Source: Sneathiella marina
GTDB lineage: Bacteria; Pseudomonadota; Alphaproteobacteria; Sneathiellales; Sneathiellaceae
DNA length: 64,000 bases
Assembly: GCF_023746535.1 (NCBI RefSeq)
Contig: NZ_CP098747.1
Span: 4,003,216 to 4,067,215 of the forward strand
Direction: 5' to 3'
A program made the position numbers and the translations under genes. This document shows positions 35,725 through 45,355 of this stretch, piece by piece; positions within the stretch are counted from its first letter, which is position 1, and the number at the start of each line of letters is the position of its first letter. Below the pieces are notes generated by a model, which had not been told where the DNA came from, made no database searches, and saw only the letters and a program-made list of their open reading frames with translations.

Positions 35725-38711
35725 TCCGAAGACTCTCCACTCGACCATTCCTTTATTCTTGCAAGATGTTCGTAGTCATTATAACGACCATACAGATCCG
35801 GCCGCGGACGACATAAATAGGGCGTTGCCTGTTTATCAAAGAGAATAATTAACCTTTGCAATCCTTCATAAGCGGCATTCGCCAATTCATCAACGGACAT
35901 ATCCTTGCCTGCTGATCGCAGAGATCCGGGCGGATCCCCGCCAGTTACCTTGACAAAGGCCAGCTCCGTAACTGGGTCAATGTCTATGCCTGAAAACCCA
36001 TGGCGGGCAATCATCGCAGCTTCCAGTGCCAATTGCGGCGCAACGCCAGTTTCAACTTCCTTTATGGAGGGAATGGATCCTGTTTTGTAATCCAATACTG
36101 AAATCGTGCCATCCTTATGCCGATCAATACGGTCCGCAGTCCCGCTTAAAATAAAATCTGCATAGGGCGCCGGAATTTTAATCTCGCCCTTAACCTCAAC
36201 TTTCAACGTTCGATAATTCAGACGACGCACCGTTTCAAATTCAACGAACCAGTGGGCAATTTTCTCAAACCGAGGCCACCAAAAAGCCCAAACCGCCGGA
36301 TAAGACAGAACATCACCGAAAGTCTCTCGTCCGATTTCAAGTAACTTCGCTTCCGCGTCCAGCGGCATTGCATCTGGATATGATCGAACAAATTTCTCAA
36401 GTGCCGCGTGAATAAAATTCCCTCTGTCGGCAGCACCCGGGTCTTCAGCAATATCCGCCAATGGCCGAACTTTCAAAATAGCATCGGCAAAGATCGAGTA
36501 GGGATCTTTTATCCATTTTTCAATCCGGGTTACGGATAAGCGGCGGGGCCGTGCGGTAACTGGTGGGGTCGGTCTAGGTGCAAAGCATGGTTCATAGGCA
36601 TCCGGTTGATCTAGAAGACGCTGCCACGCCAAAACACCGATATCATCTGCACCGCCCAGCTTTAACTCAAATTTCTTCAATAAAGTTTCAATCCGCAATA
36701 GCCACCGTGAAGGAACGGTTGGTGTCCCATCTATTTTCTCCGCTCTTGTCAAAACAACTTCTTTTCCGCAGAAAGCCTGTTGAAAATCGTGAGCAGACAA
36801 CCCTATTCGTCGCTCCGGCAGCGGAAGCTTAAAATCCTTTCGCATGGGCCGACTCATCCAGGGGTCGCTACCGGTTTCAGGTGGCCATACCCCTTCATTC
36901 AATCCTCCTAAAACAATAAGATCTGCCCGCTGTAGCCGCCCCTCCAACGGTCCCCAAATCTGTAATCTGGGATGTTGTCCGAATTTCCTGCGGACCATTC
37001 GGCCGGTCATCAGATTGTCGAGTAGTTCCGGCCATGCTGCTGGTGAAACGCTGCCCATTACAGGCGCCGCCCGCAATAACTCAGACGTAAAATTAGCAGC
37101 TGCATCTCCGAAAGTGCCCTCCCAGAGTAAGGAATTGTCTGATTCAGCCGGCGTTGAAAGTTTCTCGGCAAAGCGAAAATAAACTTTCAGAAAGTCAGCG
37201 AAGTCGACCTCTTTTCGCCGAGACAACTGAAATATTTCTTCTCCGGCCACCAAAAGGCCATCGAACCAATGGAATATTTCTTTGGAAAACGAACTCTTTC
37301 CCTCCCCGCTCACATTCTTGAGCGCTCTGGCAATGCCGTCTAAACCTGTATCAGGAGCGGGGCCCCGTAAAACGCCCATTTCCAGCTCGCGGACATGTCG
37401 GCGGAATTTTTCAGGCGTTTCTTGAAAAGTTGCAAGCGGGTGTTTCATCGCTGCTAGAAACGAAATGGGAGCCGCTTTGTCGGCGATCATGCGCGCCACC
37501 AATCTCAGGAAAACCCCCGGGGGTGACTGATCAAGACTGGTTCCGGCGCTATCATCAACTTCGACACCCCAGCGCAACAACTCTGCGCAAACACGCCGGG
37601 AAAGGTCACGGTCCGGTGTAATGAGCACAGCTGTTTTCGCCGGTGTTTCCAAAGTTTCCCGCAGAAGCAACGATATTGCTTGCGCTTCCGCTTGCGGGTC
37701 CAGACAATCGAATTTACGAATATTGCTCAATGATTCAGCGATCGGAGGACGGGCTTTTTGCCACAATTCTGTTGATGCCGCCGGGCGCAATGCTTCACTG
37801 AGAAACCGCGCTCGTGCCGTTATAACGGACCGCGCTGCCTCGTCTTGTAAATCAGCGACATCATCTCGATCCAACTTCAAACGACTAAGTAAGTTTGCTA
37901 ATCCGTACTGGGCGTGAGTAGGATCCTCTTTCACCAGTTCCCAACTGGCTTGATCCAGATGACGGTCAAGTCCTGGAAGGACAACACAACCCTTCGGCAG
38001 CATCGAGACTGTTTTCAACAAACTGGCTGTTGCTGGAATGGAACCCGTAGACCCAACTGCATAAACAGGACCATTGGGGGGAAATTTGGTCCAATATTCC
38101 GATTGTTCGTGAAGCAGAAGGTCTCGGCGAAGGGCGGGGTCAATACACCCTTCTTCTTTTAGTAATTCTGGCCAGGCGCTACTGATAATTTCCAGAAACT
38201 CGAGGGTAATTTGCCAATGAGCAGCATACTCCTCAGGAACAAGGTCTACCAGACTCTTCAGGTCAAGGCCTTCAGTTTGAACCTGATCCAGCAATCGCGC
38301 TAGCTCGCGCGCCAAACCAACAGACTGACCAATTGTCGTGTTTCCATCCGCCCGCGCATCAATAAGCCGGCTAAGCAGCAACTGTCGCCTGAGAGGTTCA
38401 ATTGCAGGCGGTAACCCAAGGATTTTTTCTCCGATGTCCTCGAAGTTAAAATCTGCTTCCAGAAGCAATTCATCCTCGTCAACATCTCCAATCGGGCGCA
38501 TTGCGGGCAGCATAAGCGGTCGCCCCTCTGTTTCCCGTAAAAACGACTGCTGGAGGGCCCGAGCTGCACGCCGGGTTGTTGTTAATATTGTGACCGTACT
38601 CAATTCACCTGGTGTGGCGCCATGGCGTCGCAATAGCTCCTTGGCAAGAACATCCACAAAGGAAAATTCAGGAGGAATGTTTAGAACTTGAGGTATGCGA
38701 GGGCGGCCCAT
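35721..38711 (-). CDS. addB: Double-strand-break repair protein AddB
   Basis: A 996-residue partner of AddA of the alphaproteobacterial type: an inactivated helicase part and a C-terminal PD-(D/E)XK nuclease with SVLDYKTGSIPS. An upstream segment, around ADRGNFIHAALEKF, belongs to the same domain. The start is taken as the ATG at 38711 because GGA lies eight bases upstream; a GTG at 38717 overlapping the murU stop is possible. Coupled to addA by a four-base overlap. Confidence 0.94.
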   Translation of the reverse strand: MGRPRIPQVLNIPPEFSFVDVLAKELLRRHGATPGELSTVTILTTTRRAARALQQSFLRETEGRPLMLPAMRPIGDVDEDELLLEADFNFEDIGEKILGLPPAIEPLRRQLLLSRLIDARADGNTTIGQSVGLARELARLLDQVQTEGLDLKSLVDLVPEEYAAHWQITLEFLEIISSAWPELLKEEGCIDPALRRDLLLHEQSEYWTKFPPNGPVYAVGSTGSIPATASLLKTVSMLPKGCVVLPGLDRHLDQASWELVKEDPTHAQYGLANLLSRLKLDRDDVADLQDEAARSVITARARFLSEALRPAASTELWQKARPPIAESLSNIRKFDCLDPQAEAQAISLLLRETLETPAKTAVLITPDRDLSRRVCAELLRWGVEVDDSAGTSLDQSPPGVFLRLVARMIADKAAPISFLAAMKHPLATFQETPEKFRRHVRELEMGVLRGPAPDTGLDGIARALKNVSGEGKSSFSKEIFHWFDGLLVAGEEIFQLSRRKEVDFADFLKVYFRFAEKLSTPAESDNSLLWEGTFGDAAANFTSELLRAAPVMGSVSPAAWPELLDNLMTGRMVRRKFGQHPRLQIWGPLEGRLQRADLIVLGGLNEGVWPPETGSDPWMSRPMRKDFKLPLPERRIGLSAHDFQQAFCGKEVVLTRAEKIDGTPTVPSRWLLRIETLLKKFELKLGGADDIGVLAWQRLLDQPDAYEPCFAPRPTPPVTARPRRLSVTRIEKWIKDPYSIFADAILKVRPLADIAEDPGAADRGNFIHAALEKFVRSYPDAMPLDAEAKLLEIGRETFGDVLSYPAVWAFWWPRFEKIAHWFVEFETVRRLNYRTLKVEVKGEIKIPAPYADFILSGTADRIDRHKDGTISVLDYKTGSIPSIKEVETGVAPQLALEAAMIARHGFSGIDIDPVTELAFVKVTGGDPPGSLRSAGKDMSVDELANAAYEGLQRLIILFDKQATPYLCRPRPDLYGRYNDYEHLARIKEWSSGESSE

Positions 38712-38713
38712 TA

Positions 38714-39439
38714 TCACGTTCCGTTAATTTTCTCCGTTGCGACCAGTAACGCGTCTTCAGTGCCAACATGCAGCCATTGTCCATCATGGCGCAAGCCAAA
38801 TAAACGGCCGGTGGCAGCAGCTTTGTCATAGAGGACATTCAAGGAGAAAACGCCCTCATCAACATCTTCGAAAAGCGCAGGGTTAAGTAATTGAACCCCG
38901 CTAAACATAAAAGGGGCAGATTGGCCAGGAGAGCGGCGCGTGAGTTGACCTGTATCGCCCAAAAAGAAATCTCCCTGCCCTTCATACCCGACAGCTGTCT
39001 CAATCGGGTGCAAAAGTAACAGCGCGTCCATTTTTTCAGGGTTCCAGAATTCTTGCATCTTGCGAAGAGAACTAGGACCATGATCGAGAACAATTACGTC
39101 AGAATTCAAAACGAAAAAAGGCGACGGCCCAAGCATTGGCAATGCTTTGCGAACACCACCCCCGGTTTCCAGAAGTTTGCTTGTCTCGTCGGATACGTGA
39201 ATATTGAAACCTTGTTTCCTGCGAACATGTTCATCTATTTGGTCGCCTAAATGATGCTTGTTGACCACAACTTCTTGAATATCTGCCTTTCGCAGTAAGT
39301 CAAAACTGTAATCGATCAGTGCTTTACCGGCGACTTTTACAAGTGGTTTTGGAGTTGTCTCCGTGCGGGGTCGAAGTCTTGTTCCTTTGCCAGCAGCTAA
39401 TATCATGGCATGGCTATCAGAGTTCTTTTTAACGGTCAT
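38714..39439 (-). CDS. murU: N-acetylmuramate-1-phosphate uridylyltransferase
   Basis: A 241-residue nucleotidyltransferase with MILAAGKGTRLRPRT, the Lys in TPKPLVKVAGKALIDY, the metal Asp region VLNSDVIVLD and a late GQWLHVGTEDAL. It makes UDP-MurNAc from MurNAc-1-phosphate and UTP. Its direct neighbour is AmgK, which makes the MurNAc-1-phosphate, so the pair forms the peptidoglycan-recycling shortcut that bypasses de novo UDP-MurNAc synthesis. The ATG overlaps the amgK stop by four bases. Confidence 0.9.
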   Translation of the reverse strand: MTVKKNSDSHAMILAAGKGTRLRPRTETTPKPLVKVAGKALIDYSFDLLRKADIQEVVVNKHHLGDQIDEHVRRKQGFNIHVSDETSKLLETGGGVRKALPMLGPSPFFVLNSDVIVLDHGPSSLRKMQEFWNPEKMDALLLLHPIETAVGYEGQGDFFLGDTGQLTRRSPGQSAPFMFSGVQLLNPALFEDVDEGVFSLNVLYDKAAATGRLFGLRHDGQWLHVGTEDALLVATEKINGT

Positions 39440-40401
39440 GGGTCCTTTTTCTTCCCTTTTAACTGATCCAGGAATAGTTTGAGGCCCTGCAGCTCAGGAT
39501 GTTCAAGATTAGTATGTAGATGATGCAACATTCTCGGTACCAGTCTCAAATAGCGTTGTTTCCCTTCTTTCTTGGCAAGGCGTGTAAATATTCCTAAGAT
39601 TCTAAGAGCGCGGTGCGCCCCTAAAATGGCGTAGGACGCTCGAAAATCTCTCTCATCAAGCCCTGTTTCCTCGATATAGTAAGTGATCATCTTGGCAACC
39701 ACATCAGGGGCTACGTCACGCCGGGCATCTTGCAATAAGGACACAAGATCATATGCTGCCGGCCCAACAAGCGCGTCTTGAAAATCGAGCAACCCCAAGG
39801 CTTTCACCCCTTTCCTGCCTTTTAACAAAAGCAGGTTTTCGGCGTGAAAATCCCGCAAGAGTATAACTTCAGGACCAATCGGGATTTTTTTCAGGAGCGA
39901 ACGCCAAATTTCCTCATAGTCAGAGCGGCCGCTTTCGGTTATCAGGCTTTCAAAATTGTCTGGCACATACCAATCGAGAAACATCTGGTTCTGACTGAGG
40001 ATATAGTCATCGGTGAACTTCGGCAGTTCCGAAGGAGAAGGCGCGCACCTCAGTGTCAGTAATAAATCGACCGCAAGTTTGTAAAGACCTTCCTCATCCT
40101 CGCCCGTTTCTATTAACCGAGCAAATAAACCATCCCCCAGGTCTTCCAACAGCAAAAATCCATTTTCAACATCTGTTGCATAAATTTTCGGCGGGCTATA
40201 GCCCCGATCGCTCAGTATTTTTGCGACGCCCATAAACTGTGAGATCGTTTCAGGCGGCGGCGCATCCATAAGAATAAATGTCTTTTCCTGATCTGTGAGA
40301 CGCTCATACCGCCTGGTTGAGGCGTCGCCCGCTAAATTTATCCTTTGAAAATGTGATAAATTATTTCTTTGAAGAAACTGGTTCAGAAGAATTTCACGCA
40401 C
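39436..40401 (-). CDS. amgK: N-acetylmuramate/N-acetylglucosamine kinase
   Basis: A 321-residue aminoglycoside-phosphotransferase-fold kinase with LLRDFHAENLLLL (catalytic loop, HxxN) and GLLDFQDALVGPAAYDL (metal Asp). Synteny with murU identifies it as AmgK, which phosphorylates MurNAc and GlcNAc at the anomeric position during wall recycling. It starts at a GTG that overlaps the end of tsaE by eight bases and overlaps murU by four, so the three are translated as a coupled unit. Confidence 0.9.
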   Translation of the reverse strand: MREILLNQFLQRNNLSHFQRINLAGDASTRRYERLTDQEKTFILMDAPPPETISQFMGVAKILSDRGYSPPKIYATDVENGFLLLEDLGDGLFARLIETGEDEEGLYKLAVDLLLTLRCAPSPSELPKFTDDYILSQNQMFLDWYVPDNFESLITESGRSDYEEIWRSLLKKIPIGPEVILLRDFHAENLLLLKGRKGVKALGLLDFQDALVGPAAYDLVSLLQDARRDVAPDVVAKMITYYIEETGLDERDFRASYAILGAHRALRILGIFTRLAKKEGKQRYLRLVPRMLHHLHTNLEHPELQGLKLFLDQLKGKKKDP

Positions 40402-40894
40402 CGAAGGCTGCTTTCACAGAAGACAATCGGGTCTGCCAGGACATATTCCCGCTCAGTACAAGAGTTCGATACTCGGCTCCACGCGCCGTATCTGGATTAA
40501 TTGCAATATCCAAAAAATCATCTGGTAAATAGGGACCCATGCGGTCTGCCCATTCAATGAGGCAAATTCCGTTATCAAATGCTTCGTCAACATCCAGTTC
40601 CAGAACTTCATCGGGCGTTTCCACGCGATAGAAATCATAGTGATAAACCGTCGTGTTTTGGGCCGGAATATCATATGTCAAAAGTAAATTAAATGTGGGA
40701 CTCGGAACTTCCAGTGCAGGATCGATTAGAGACTGCAATACGGCGCGTATAAATGCTGTCTTACCCGCACCTAAAGTGCCAGACAGTGTCACGACATCAC
40801 CGGTTTTCAAGATGGACGAAAAGTGATGCGCAAAAGCTATTGTCTCTGATTGAGATTGCAAATGCTTTTCCAAAATCACAGGCTGTTCAGGCAT
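40394..40894 (-). CDS. tsaE: tRNA threonylcarbamoyladenosine biosynthesis ATPase TsaE
   Basis: A 166-residue P-loop ATPase with LSGTLGAGKTAFIRA (Walker A), SPTFNLLLTYD, YHYDFYR and LIEWADRMG, the sequence pattern of TsaE/YjeE. With TsaB and TsaD it makes the t6A modification at position 37 of ANN-decoding tRNAs. It lies six bases downstream of the histidine kinase gene. Confidence 0.95.
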   Translation of the reverse strand: MPEQPVILEKHLQSQSETIAFAHHFSSILKTGDVVTLSGTLGAGKTAFIRAVLQSLIDPALEVPSPTFNLLLTYDIPAQNTTVYHYDFYRVETPDEVLELDVDEAFDNGICLIEWADRMGPYLPDDFLDIAINPDTARGAEYRTLVLSGNMSWQTRLSSVKAAFGA

Positions 40895-40900
40895 TATGTA

Positions 40901-42997
40901 TCAAGAGACCTGTTTATGCTGTGATGGCGTCGCCACGGAAACAGGAAGATAGCAAGAGACAGAGGTTCCAACATTTTCCTCGGATATTAACTCGACATGG
41001 CCACCATGCATTTCCACAAAGCTTTTAACCAAAGCCAAGCCCAACCCCGCGCCAGCATTTTGCCGCGTCGTATCGCCTTTTGAAAACCGATCAAAAATCT
41101 GGCCTTGCAGTTCTTTCGCTATTCCCTTGCCGGTATCACTTACCGTTAAGACATATTCTTCCGCCGTTTTCTCAGCAATTAGCTTTATTTCCCCGTTTTT
41201 GGGCGTAAATTTAATGGCATTACTAAACAGGTTGAAGACGACCTGCTTGATCCGCCTTTCGTCCACATCAACCATACCGAGATCTTCGCTTATAATTGTC
41301 TCAACCGCGAGATCCCGTTTCTTCGCCCGTTCATGGACCATGGTGACAACATTTGCCAATATCGCACTTAAGTCCACAGGATGTTTTTCCAGCTCTATCT
41401 GGCCCGCCTGAATATTTGCCATATCCAGAATATCGTTTATCAATAGCAGCAAGTGGTTTGAGCTATTCACAATTCCCTGGCCATATTCCGCTTGTTTTTC
41501 ATTCAAGGGGCCGAAAAACTCTTTTACCAATATTTCTGCAAATCCGATGATTGTATTCAACGGCGTTCGAAGTTCGTGACTGACACTTGCAACAAATTCC
41601 GTTTTCATTTTATCAGCAGCTTCCAGGGCTTCATTCTTTTCTGTTAACGCCCGCTGCGCACGAAGTTCATGTGTTACGTCAATATAAGTAAATAAAACAT
41701 TCCCATCAGGTAAGGGAACGCGGTTAAAATCTATGATAGAACCATCTGGTTGTTCAAGCCGGCCGCTGGCCGTATCCCGCAATGTAACATTCGCTATATA
41801 TTTTTCACGCAACTCATCTGTCCATACAGTCCCATTTTTCTGAAGATGGTGATCTATGATTTGGGCAATATGGAGATCCTCTTGCAAAAAACTATCCTCA
41901 ACGCCCCAAATTTCAGCGTAAGCGGCGTTATACAACTTCAATCGCGCATCTGATCCAAAAACGGCAACGCCTTCATACAGGTTATCCAATGTCGCCCGCT
42001 GGACAGCAATCTGTGTATTCCGAGCGCGCTCCAATACCACCTTATCCGTGACATCTTCCATCAAGAACAATAGCCCGCCAAAAGGATGAGGCGTTATGAC
42101 CATTCTGAGAATTGTTTCATCAGGCAGTTGAACCAGCTCTTCCTGCATCGAAATAACATTCGTGAACAGTGATTTACGTTTCGCTTTATATGAAGTGAAA
42201 TCTGCTTGTTCCGGCAGTCTGCGTAACTCTCTTTGTTTGTCCAAGATCTCACTGATCGTCGGTTTTTCGAATAAGAATTCATCACTCATGCGCCACAATT
42301 TCGCGTATGTTTGATTGAAAAACTCTAAGCGCTGATCTGGCCCGTAAATAGCAATTGCTGTTGCGATATTTTCAAGCACATCGGCATGCCCGGCAATATG
42401 GCGAGTAAGTTCCGCTCTTAATTCGACCTCCTTGGAAATATCTTGGGCAACACCGACCAGTTGATTGTCAAATTCCAACGGCGTTTCCGTTACATTGAAA
42501 CTTAACCGATCTCCGCCTACGACATATCTTCTGGTCTCATTTTGCGCAATACTGGTAACACGCGCCTTCGTCGCCAGTTTTCGCGCCTGATCGGGCTCGC
42601 GGTTGGAAGCAAGCTCCGGAATATCTGATGCCGTTTGGTCGACACCAACTATTTCTTCATATTTTTTATTACGCCAGATAATTCTGGATTCTTGATCGCG
42701 CCGCCAAATAGGGAAGGGAACAGCATTCAGGAGGTCAATAAAATCATCCCGCTCAGATTTCGCCGTTGCAAGAGAAGATTTCACGCCCATTATCTCGTCG
42801 GTGAGCTTGGTCTGTTCTTCCTCGCTTTTTTCAATCATGTTCTCCATTTCTTCAATACGGTCAACATAGGCATCCGTCTGATTTAGGAGCGCAAGCGCCT
42901 TCTTCCGCATGACAATCAATGCCATCACGAGGCCGGCCAGGCACAAAGCTGCCAACCAGATTATCGTTAGTTCTGTTGTGGAAAATTGATCCGCCAT
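40901..42997 (-). CDS. PAS-domain sensor histidine kinase (DivL-like position)
   Basis: 698 residues: one N-terminal membrane segment (about 8-30), a coiled coil (about 40-85), three PAS-like domains (about 88-190, 200-320, 330-440), then a HisKA domain with phospho-acceptor His in VASVSHELRTPLNTIIGF near residue 474. A HATPase domain follows (VFNLFSNAIKFTP, DTGKGI, GAGLGLALVKSF). No receiver domain is attached. Its place between ahcY and tsaE, and its layout of one N-terminal membrane segment plus several PAS domains, resemble the alphaproteobacterial cell-cycle protein DivL. Caulobacter DivL has Tyr in place of this His, whereas this protein keeps the canonical His. The assignment to DivL is inference. 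Confidence 0.85.
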   Translation of the reverse strand: MADQFSTTELTIIWLAALCLAGLVMALIVMRKKALALLNQTDAYVDRIEEMENMIEKSEEEQTKLTDEIMGVKSSLATAKSERDDFIDLLNAVPFPIWRRDQESRIIWRNKKYEEIVGVDQTASDIPELASNREPDQARKLATKARVTSIAQNETRRYVVGGDRLSFNVTETPLEFDNQLVGVAQDISKEVELRAELTRHIAGHADVLENIATAIAIYGPDQRLEFFNQTYAKLWRMSDEFLFEKPTISEILDKQRELRRLPEQADFTSYKAKRKSLFTNVISMQEELVQLPDETILRMVITPHPFGGLLFLMEDVTDKVVLERARNTQIAVQRATLDNLYEGVAVFGSDARLKLYNAAYAEIWGVEDSFLQEDLHIAQIIDHHLQKNGTVWTDELREKYIANVTLRDTASGRLEQPDGSIIDFNRVPLPDGNVLFTYIDVTHELRAQRALTEKNEALEAADKMKTEFVASVSHELRTPLNTIIGFAEILVKEFFGPLNEKQAEYGQGIVNSSNHLLLLINDILDMANIQAGQIELEKHPVDLSAILANVVTMVHERAKKRDLAVETIISEDLGMVDVDERRIKQVVFNLFSNAIKFTPKNGEIKLIAEKTAEEYVLTVSDTGKGIAKELQGQIFDRFSKGDTTRQNAGAGLGLALVKSFVEMHGGHVELISEENVGTSVSCYLPVSVATPSQHKQVS

Positions 42998-43095
42998 CTT
43001 CGCCAGGTTTTGGCAATCCCCTCATAGATTCTACCATTATGGTGGAGATCCTCGTGGTGTCACCCCTTCATATCTCACCCTGCACTAAAGAATAT

Positions 43096-43133
43096 GAAAA
43101 AAAAGGCCGGAGGGATAGTCCCGCCAGCCTTTT
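43096..43133 (-). terminator. Rho-independent terminator after ahcY
   Basis: A stem of AAAAGGC, GG and GGG paired with CCC, CC and GCCTTTT (with two mismatches, loop ATAGT) at 43101-43133 is followed on the minus strand by further T. It lies about 20 bases after the ahcY stop. Confidence 0.9.
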
Positions 43134-43152
43134 CTATCAAACTAGTGTAAAT

Positions 43153-44448
43153 TTAGTAGCGATAATGATCCGGTTTGAAGGGTCCAGCTTGCGGAACGCT
43201 GATGTAATCAGCTTGCTGGTCCGTAAGTTTTGTCAATTTGGCGCCAAGTTTATCCAAATGTAAGGTTGCGACTTTTTCATCCAGATGTTTAGGCAGGACA
43301 TATACTTCCTTATTGTAAGAATCGTGACGCTCCCACAATTCAATTTGCGCCAGAACTTGGTTCGTGAAAGATGCGCTCATGACGAAACTCGGATGGCCGG
43401 TTGCGCAGCCAAGATTTACGAGGCGGCCTTCTGCCAATACGATCAGGCGTTTTCCGTCAGGAAATTCGATTTCATCAACCTGTGGCTTCACATTATGCCA
43501 AGCGTAATTGCGTAGCGCGCCAATTTGGATTTCCGAATCAAAATGACCAATATTGCAAACGATGGCCCGATCTTTCATTTCCCGCATATGGTCCAGCGTA
43601 ATTACATCGACGTTTCCAGTTGTTGTCACGAAAATGTCCGCCGTGGCAACAGCGTCTTCCATTGTAACAACTTCATATCCTTCCATTGCGGCTTGCAATG
43701 CGCAAATTGGATCTATCTCTGTTACAAGAACCCGTGCGCCTTGGCTCCGCAGAGAAGCAGATGAACCCTTGCCAACATCGCCGTACCCGCAAACAACTGC
43801 GATTTTGCCGGCAATCATCACGTCTGTCGCCCGTTTGATACCGTCCACGAGGCTTTCACGGCAGCCATAAAGATTGTCAAACTTCGACTTTGTTACGGAG
43901 TCATTCACGTTGATGGCAGGTACCTTCAGGGTTCCGGCTTTTGCCATTTCATAAAGCCGGTGCACACCAGTTGTTGTCTCTTCTGATAGCCCGAGTACAT
44001 CATCCATTAACTCCGGATAATCATCATGCATGACTTGCGTTAAATCGCCACCATCATCAAGGATAAGATTGGGGCGCCAACCGTCAGGGCCCTCAATTGT
44101 TTGAATGATACACCATAATGCTTCTTCTTCAGTTTCACCTTTCCAGGCAAAAACCGGCACTTCTGTAGCTGCAATCGCCGCGGCAGCCTGATCTTGCGTA
44201 GAAAAAATATTGCAAGAGGACCAGCGAACTTCTGCTCCAAGCGCTGTAAGGGTCTCAATCAAAACGGCAGTTTGAATAGTCATATGCAAACAGCCCGCGA
44301 TACGTGCTCCTTTAAGCGGCTTACTATCGCCAAACTCCTCACGTAACGCCATCAAACCAGGCATTTCAGTTTCTGCGATCGCAATTTCCTTACGGCCCCA
44401 ATCGGCCAGCGACATGTCCGCAACTTTATAGTCTTCAAAATTTGTCAT
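43153..44448 (-). CDS. ahcY: Adenosylhomocysteinase
   Basis: A 431-residue S-adenosylhomocysteine hydrolase: [13 protein letters not shown] and [17 protein letters not shown] in the substrate domain, the NAD-binding [25 protein letters not shown], and the usual C-terminus KPDHYRY. It splits S-adenosylhomocysteine to adenosine and homocysteine, keeping methylation going. The gene has its own promoter and a SahR-like operator in the region before it, and a terminator follows. Confidence 0.98.
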   Translation of the reverse strand: MTNFEDYKVADMSLADWGRKEIAIAETEMPGLMALREEFGDSKPLKGARIAGCLHMTIQTAVLIETLTALGAEVRWSSCNIFSTQDQAAAAIAATEVPVFAWKGETEEEALWCIIQTIEGPDGWRPNLILDDGGDLTQVMHDDYPELMDDVLGLSEETTTGVHRLYEMAKAGTLKVPAINVNDSVTKSKFDNLYGCRESLVDGIKRATDVMIAGKIAVVCGYGDVGKGSSASLRSQGARVLVTEIDPICALQAAMEGYEVVTMEDAVATADIFVTTTGNVDVITLDHMREMKDRAIVCNIGHFDSEIQIGALRNYAWHNVKPQVDEIEFPDGKRLIVLAEGRLVNLGCATGHPSFVMSASFTNQVLAQIELWERHDSYNKEVYVLPKHLDEKVATLHLDKLGAKLTKLTDQQADYISVPQAGPFKPDHYRY

Positions 44449-44521
44449 GTGATTAGTCTTTCAAACAAAGTAATACATAAACGGGAGCCAGGAAAGGACA
44501 TAGCTTGCCGCAGTTGCAGCC

Positions 44522-44550
44522 TGTATATCAAGCTCCGCTTTGATTATCAA
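44522..44550 (-). promoter_or_regulatory. Sigma70-type promoter of ahcY
   Basis: On the minus strand TTGATA (44545-44550), a 17-base spacer and TATACA (44522-44527). The leader to the ahcY ATG would be about 66 bases. An imperfect inverted repeat (ATCAAAGC-GGA-GCTTGAT) fills the spacer. Confidence 0.65.
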
Positions 44551-44555
44551 CAATA

Positions 44556-44575
44556 ATATAAAGAAATCTTTATAT
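44556..44575. promoter_or_regulatory. Inverted-repeat operator before ahcY, SahR-like
   Basis: A perfect 9-bp inverted repeat, ATATAAAGA and TCTTTATAT, separated by AA. It sits five bases upstream of the ahcY -35. Its shape and location match operators of ArsR-family SahR repressors, which sense S-adenosylhomocysteine and control methionine-cycle genes in Proteobacteria. The regulator gene is not in the window; the assignment rests on motif and target gene. Confidence 0.6.
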
Positions 44576-44599
44576 CTTTATGGCGCTTTTTCGTGAGAA

Positions 44600-44863
44600 C
44601 TATTTTTCGCCGAACTTCCCGTCAACAAGTGAGGTGAGTGCGTTCAGTGCTTCTTCCGATTCTGCACCAGATGCTTCTATTCCAATTATCGTGCCGGTAC
44701 AGGCTGCCAACATCATCAAGCCCATAATGGAGCCCCCGGATACCTGACTATCGCCATTGGTTACAACAACTTCGGCATCATAACTTTCAACACATTTGAC
44801 GAATTTTGCAGCAGCACGTGCATGCAGGCCGCGTTCATTCGTGATAATCAGTTCACGTTTCAT
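44600..44863 (-). CDS. ptsH: Phosphocarrier protein HPr (nitrogen PTS)
   Basis: An 87-residue HPr: NERGLHARAAAKFVK with the phosphorylated His, and the second-site Ser region in VSGGSIMGLMMLAA. It carries phosphate from enzyme I to EIIA proteins, and phosphorylation at Ser by HprK (encoded nearby) modulates this. In Alphaproteobacteria this PTS is regulatory, not for sugar uptake. It lies 45 bases downstream of the EIIA gene in the same operon. Confidence 0.96.
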   Translation of the reverse strand: MKRELIITNERGLHARAAAKFVKCVESYDAEVVVTNGDSQVSGGSIMGLMMLAACTGTIIGIEASGAESEEALNALTSLVDGKFGEK

Positions 44864-44908
44864 TGTTTGAGATACACAGTTAAACAGAAGCTACTTATCA
44901 TCATTTAA

Positions 44909-45313
44909 TCAGGATTTGTCCGCCAAAAGGTGAGACGCAACGTTAATATACTTTCTGCCAGACTCCTGGGCGGCGGCAACCGCATGCTCCATGTCGTCTT
45001 CCCCACGCAAACTAGCCAGCTTGATAAGCATTGGAAGATTTATACCGGCGATAACCTCAACATTTGCTTTCTCCATGACGGAAATCGCAAGATTTGACGG
45101 CGTTCCACCAAACATGTCCGTAAGCAATATGACACCCGCTCCCGTTTCCACTTCTTTGACCGCCGTCAAGATATCCTGCCGCCGCAGCTCCATGTCATCG
45201 TCCGGACCTATGGAAATAGCGCGAACCTGCGGTTGCGGACCAACCACATGTTCCGTTGCGGCGACAAATTCCTCCGCCAGTCGGCCGTGTGTTACAAGCA
45301 CCATGCCTATCAT
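44909..45313 (-). CDS. PTS EIIA component, mannose family (regulatory)
   Basis: A 134-residue EIIA-Man-type protein: MIGMVLVTHGRLAEEF with the phosphorylated His near residue 9, and LLTDMFGGTPSNLA. No EIIB, EIIC or EIID genes are nearby, which fits the alphaproteobacterial regulatory PTS. It receives phosphate from HPr. A clear AAGGCGG precedes the ATG. Confidence 0.94.
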   Translation of the reverse strand: MIGMVLVTHGRLAEEFVAATEHVVGPQPQVRAISIGPDDDMELRRQDILTAVKEVETGAGVILLTDMFGGTPSNLAISVMEKANVEVIAGINLPMLIKLASLRGEDDMEHAVAAAQESGRKYINVASHLLADKS

Positions 45314-45355
45314 ATATTAACCGCCTTCTTCTGAAACACTTTGCCAATCCTCATA

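Noticed and set aside
44449..44599. SAH or SAM-II type riboswitch before ahcY
   Set aside because: The leader from the predicted transcription start is only about 66 bases and lacks a conserved pseudoknot pattern that I can recognise. The palindrome lies upstream of the promoter and fits a protein operator better.
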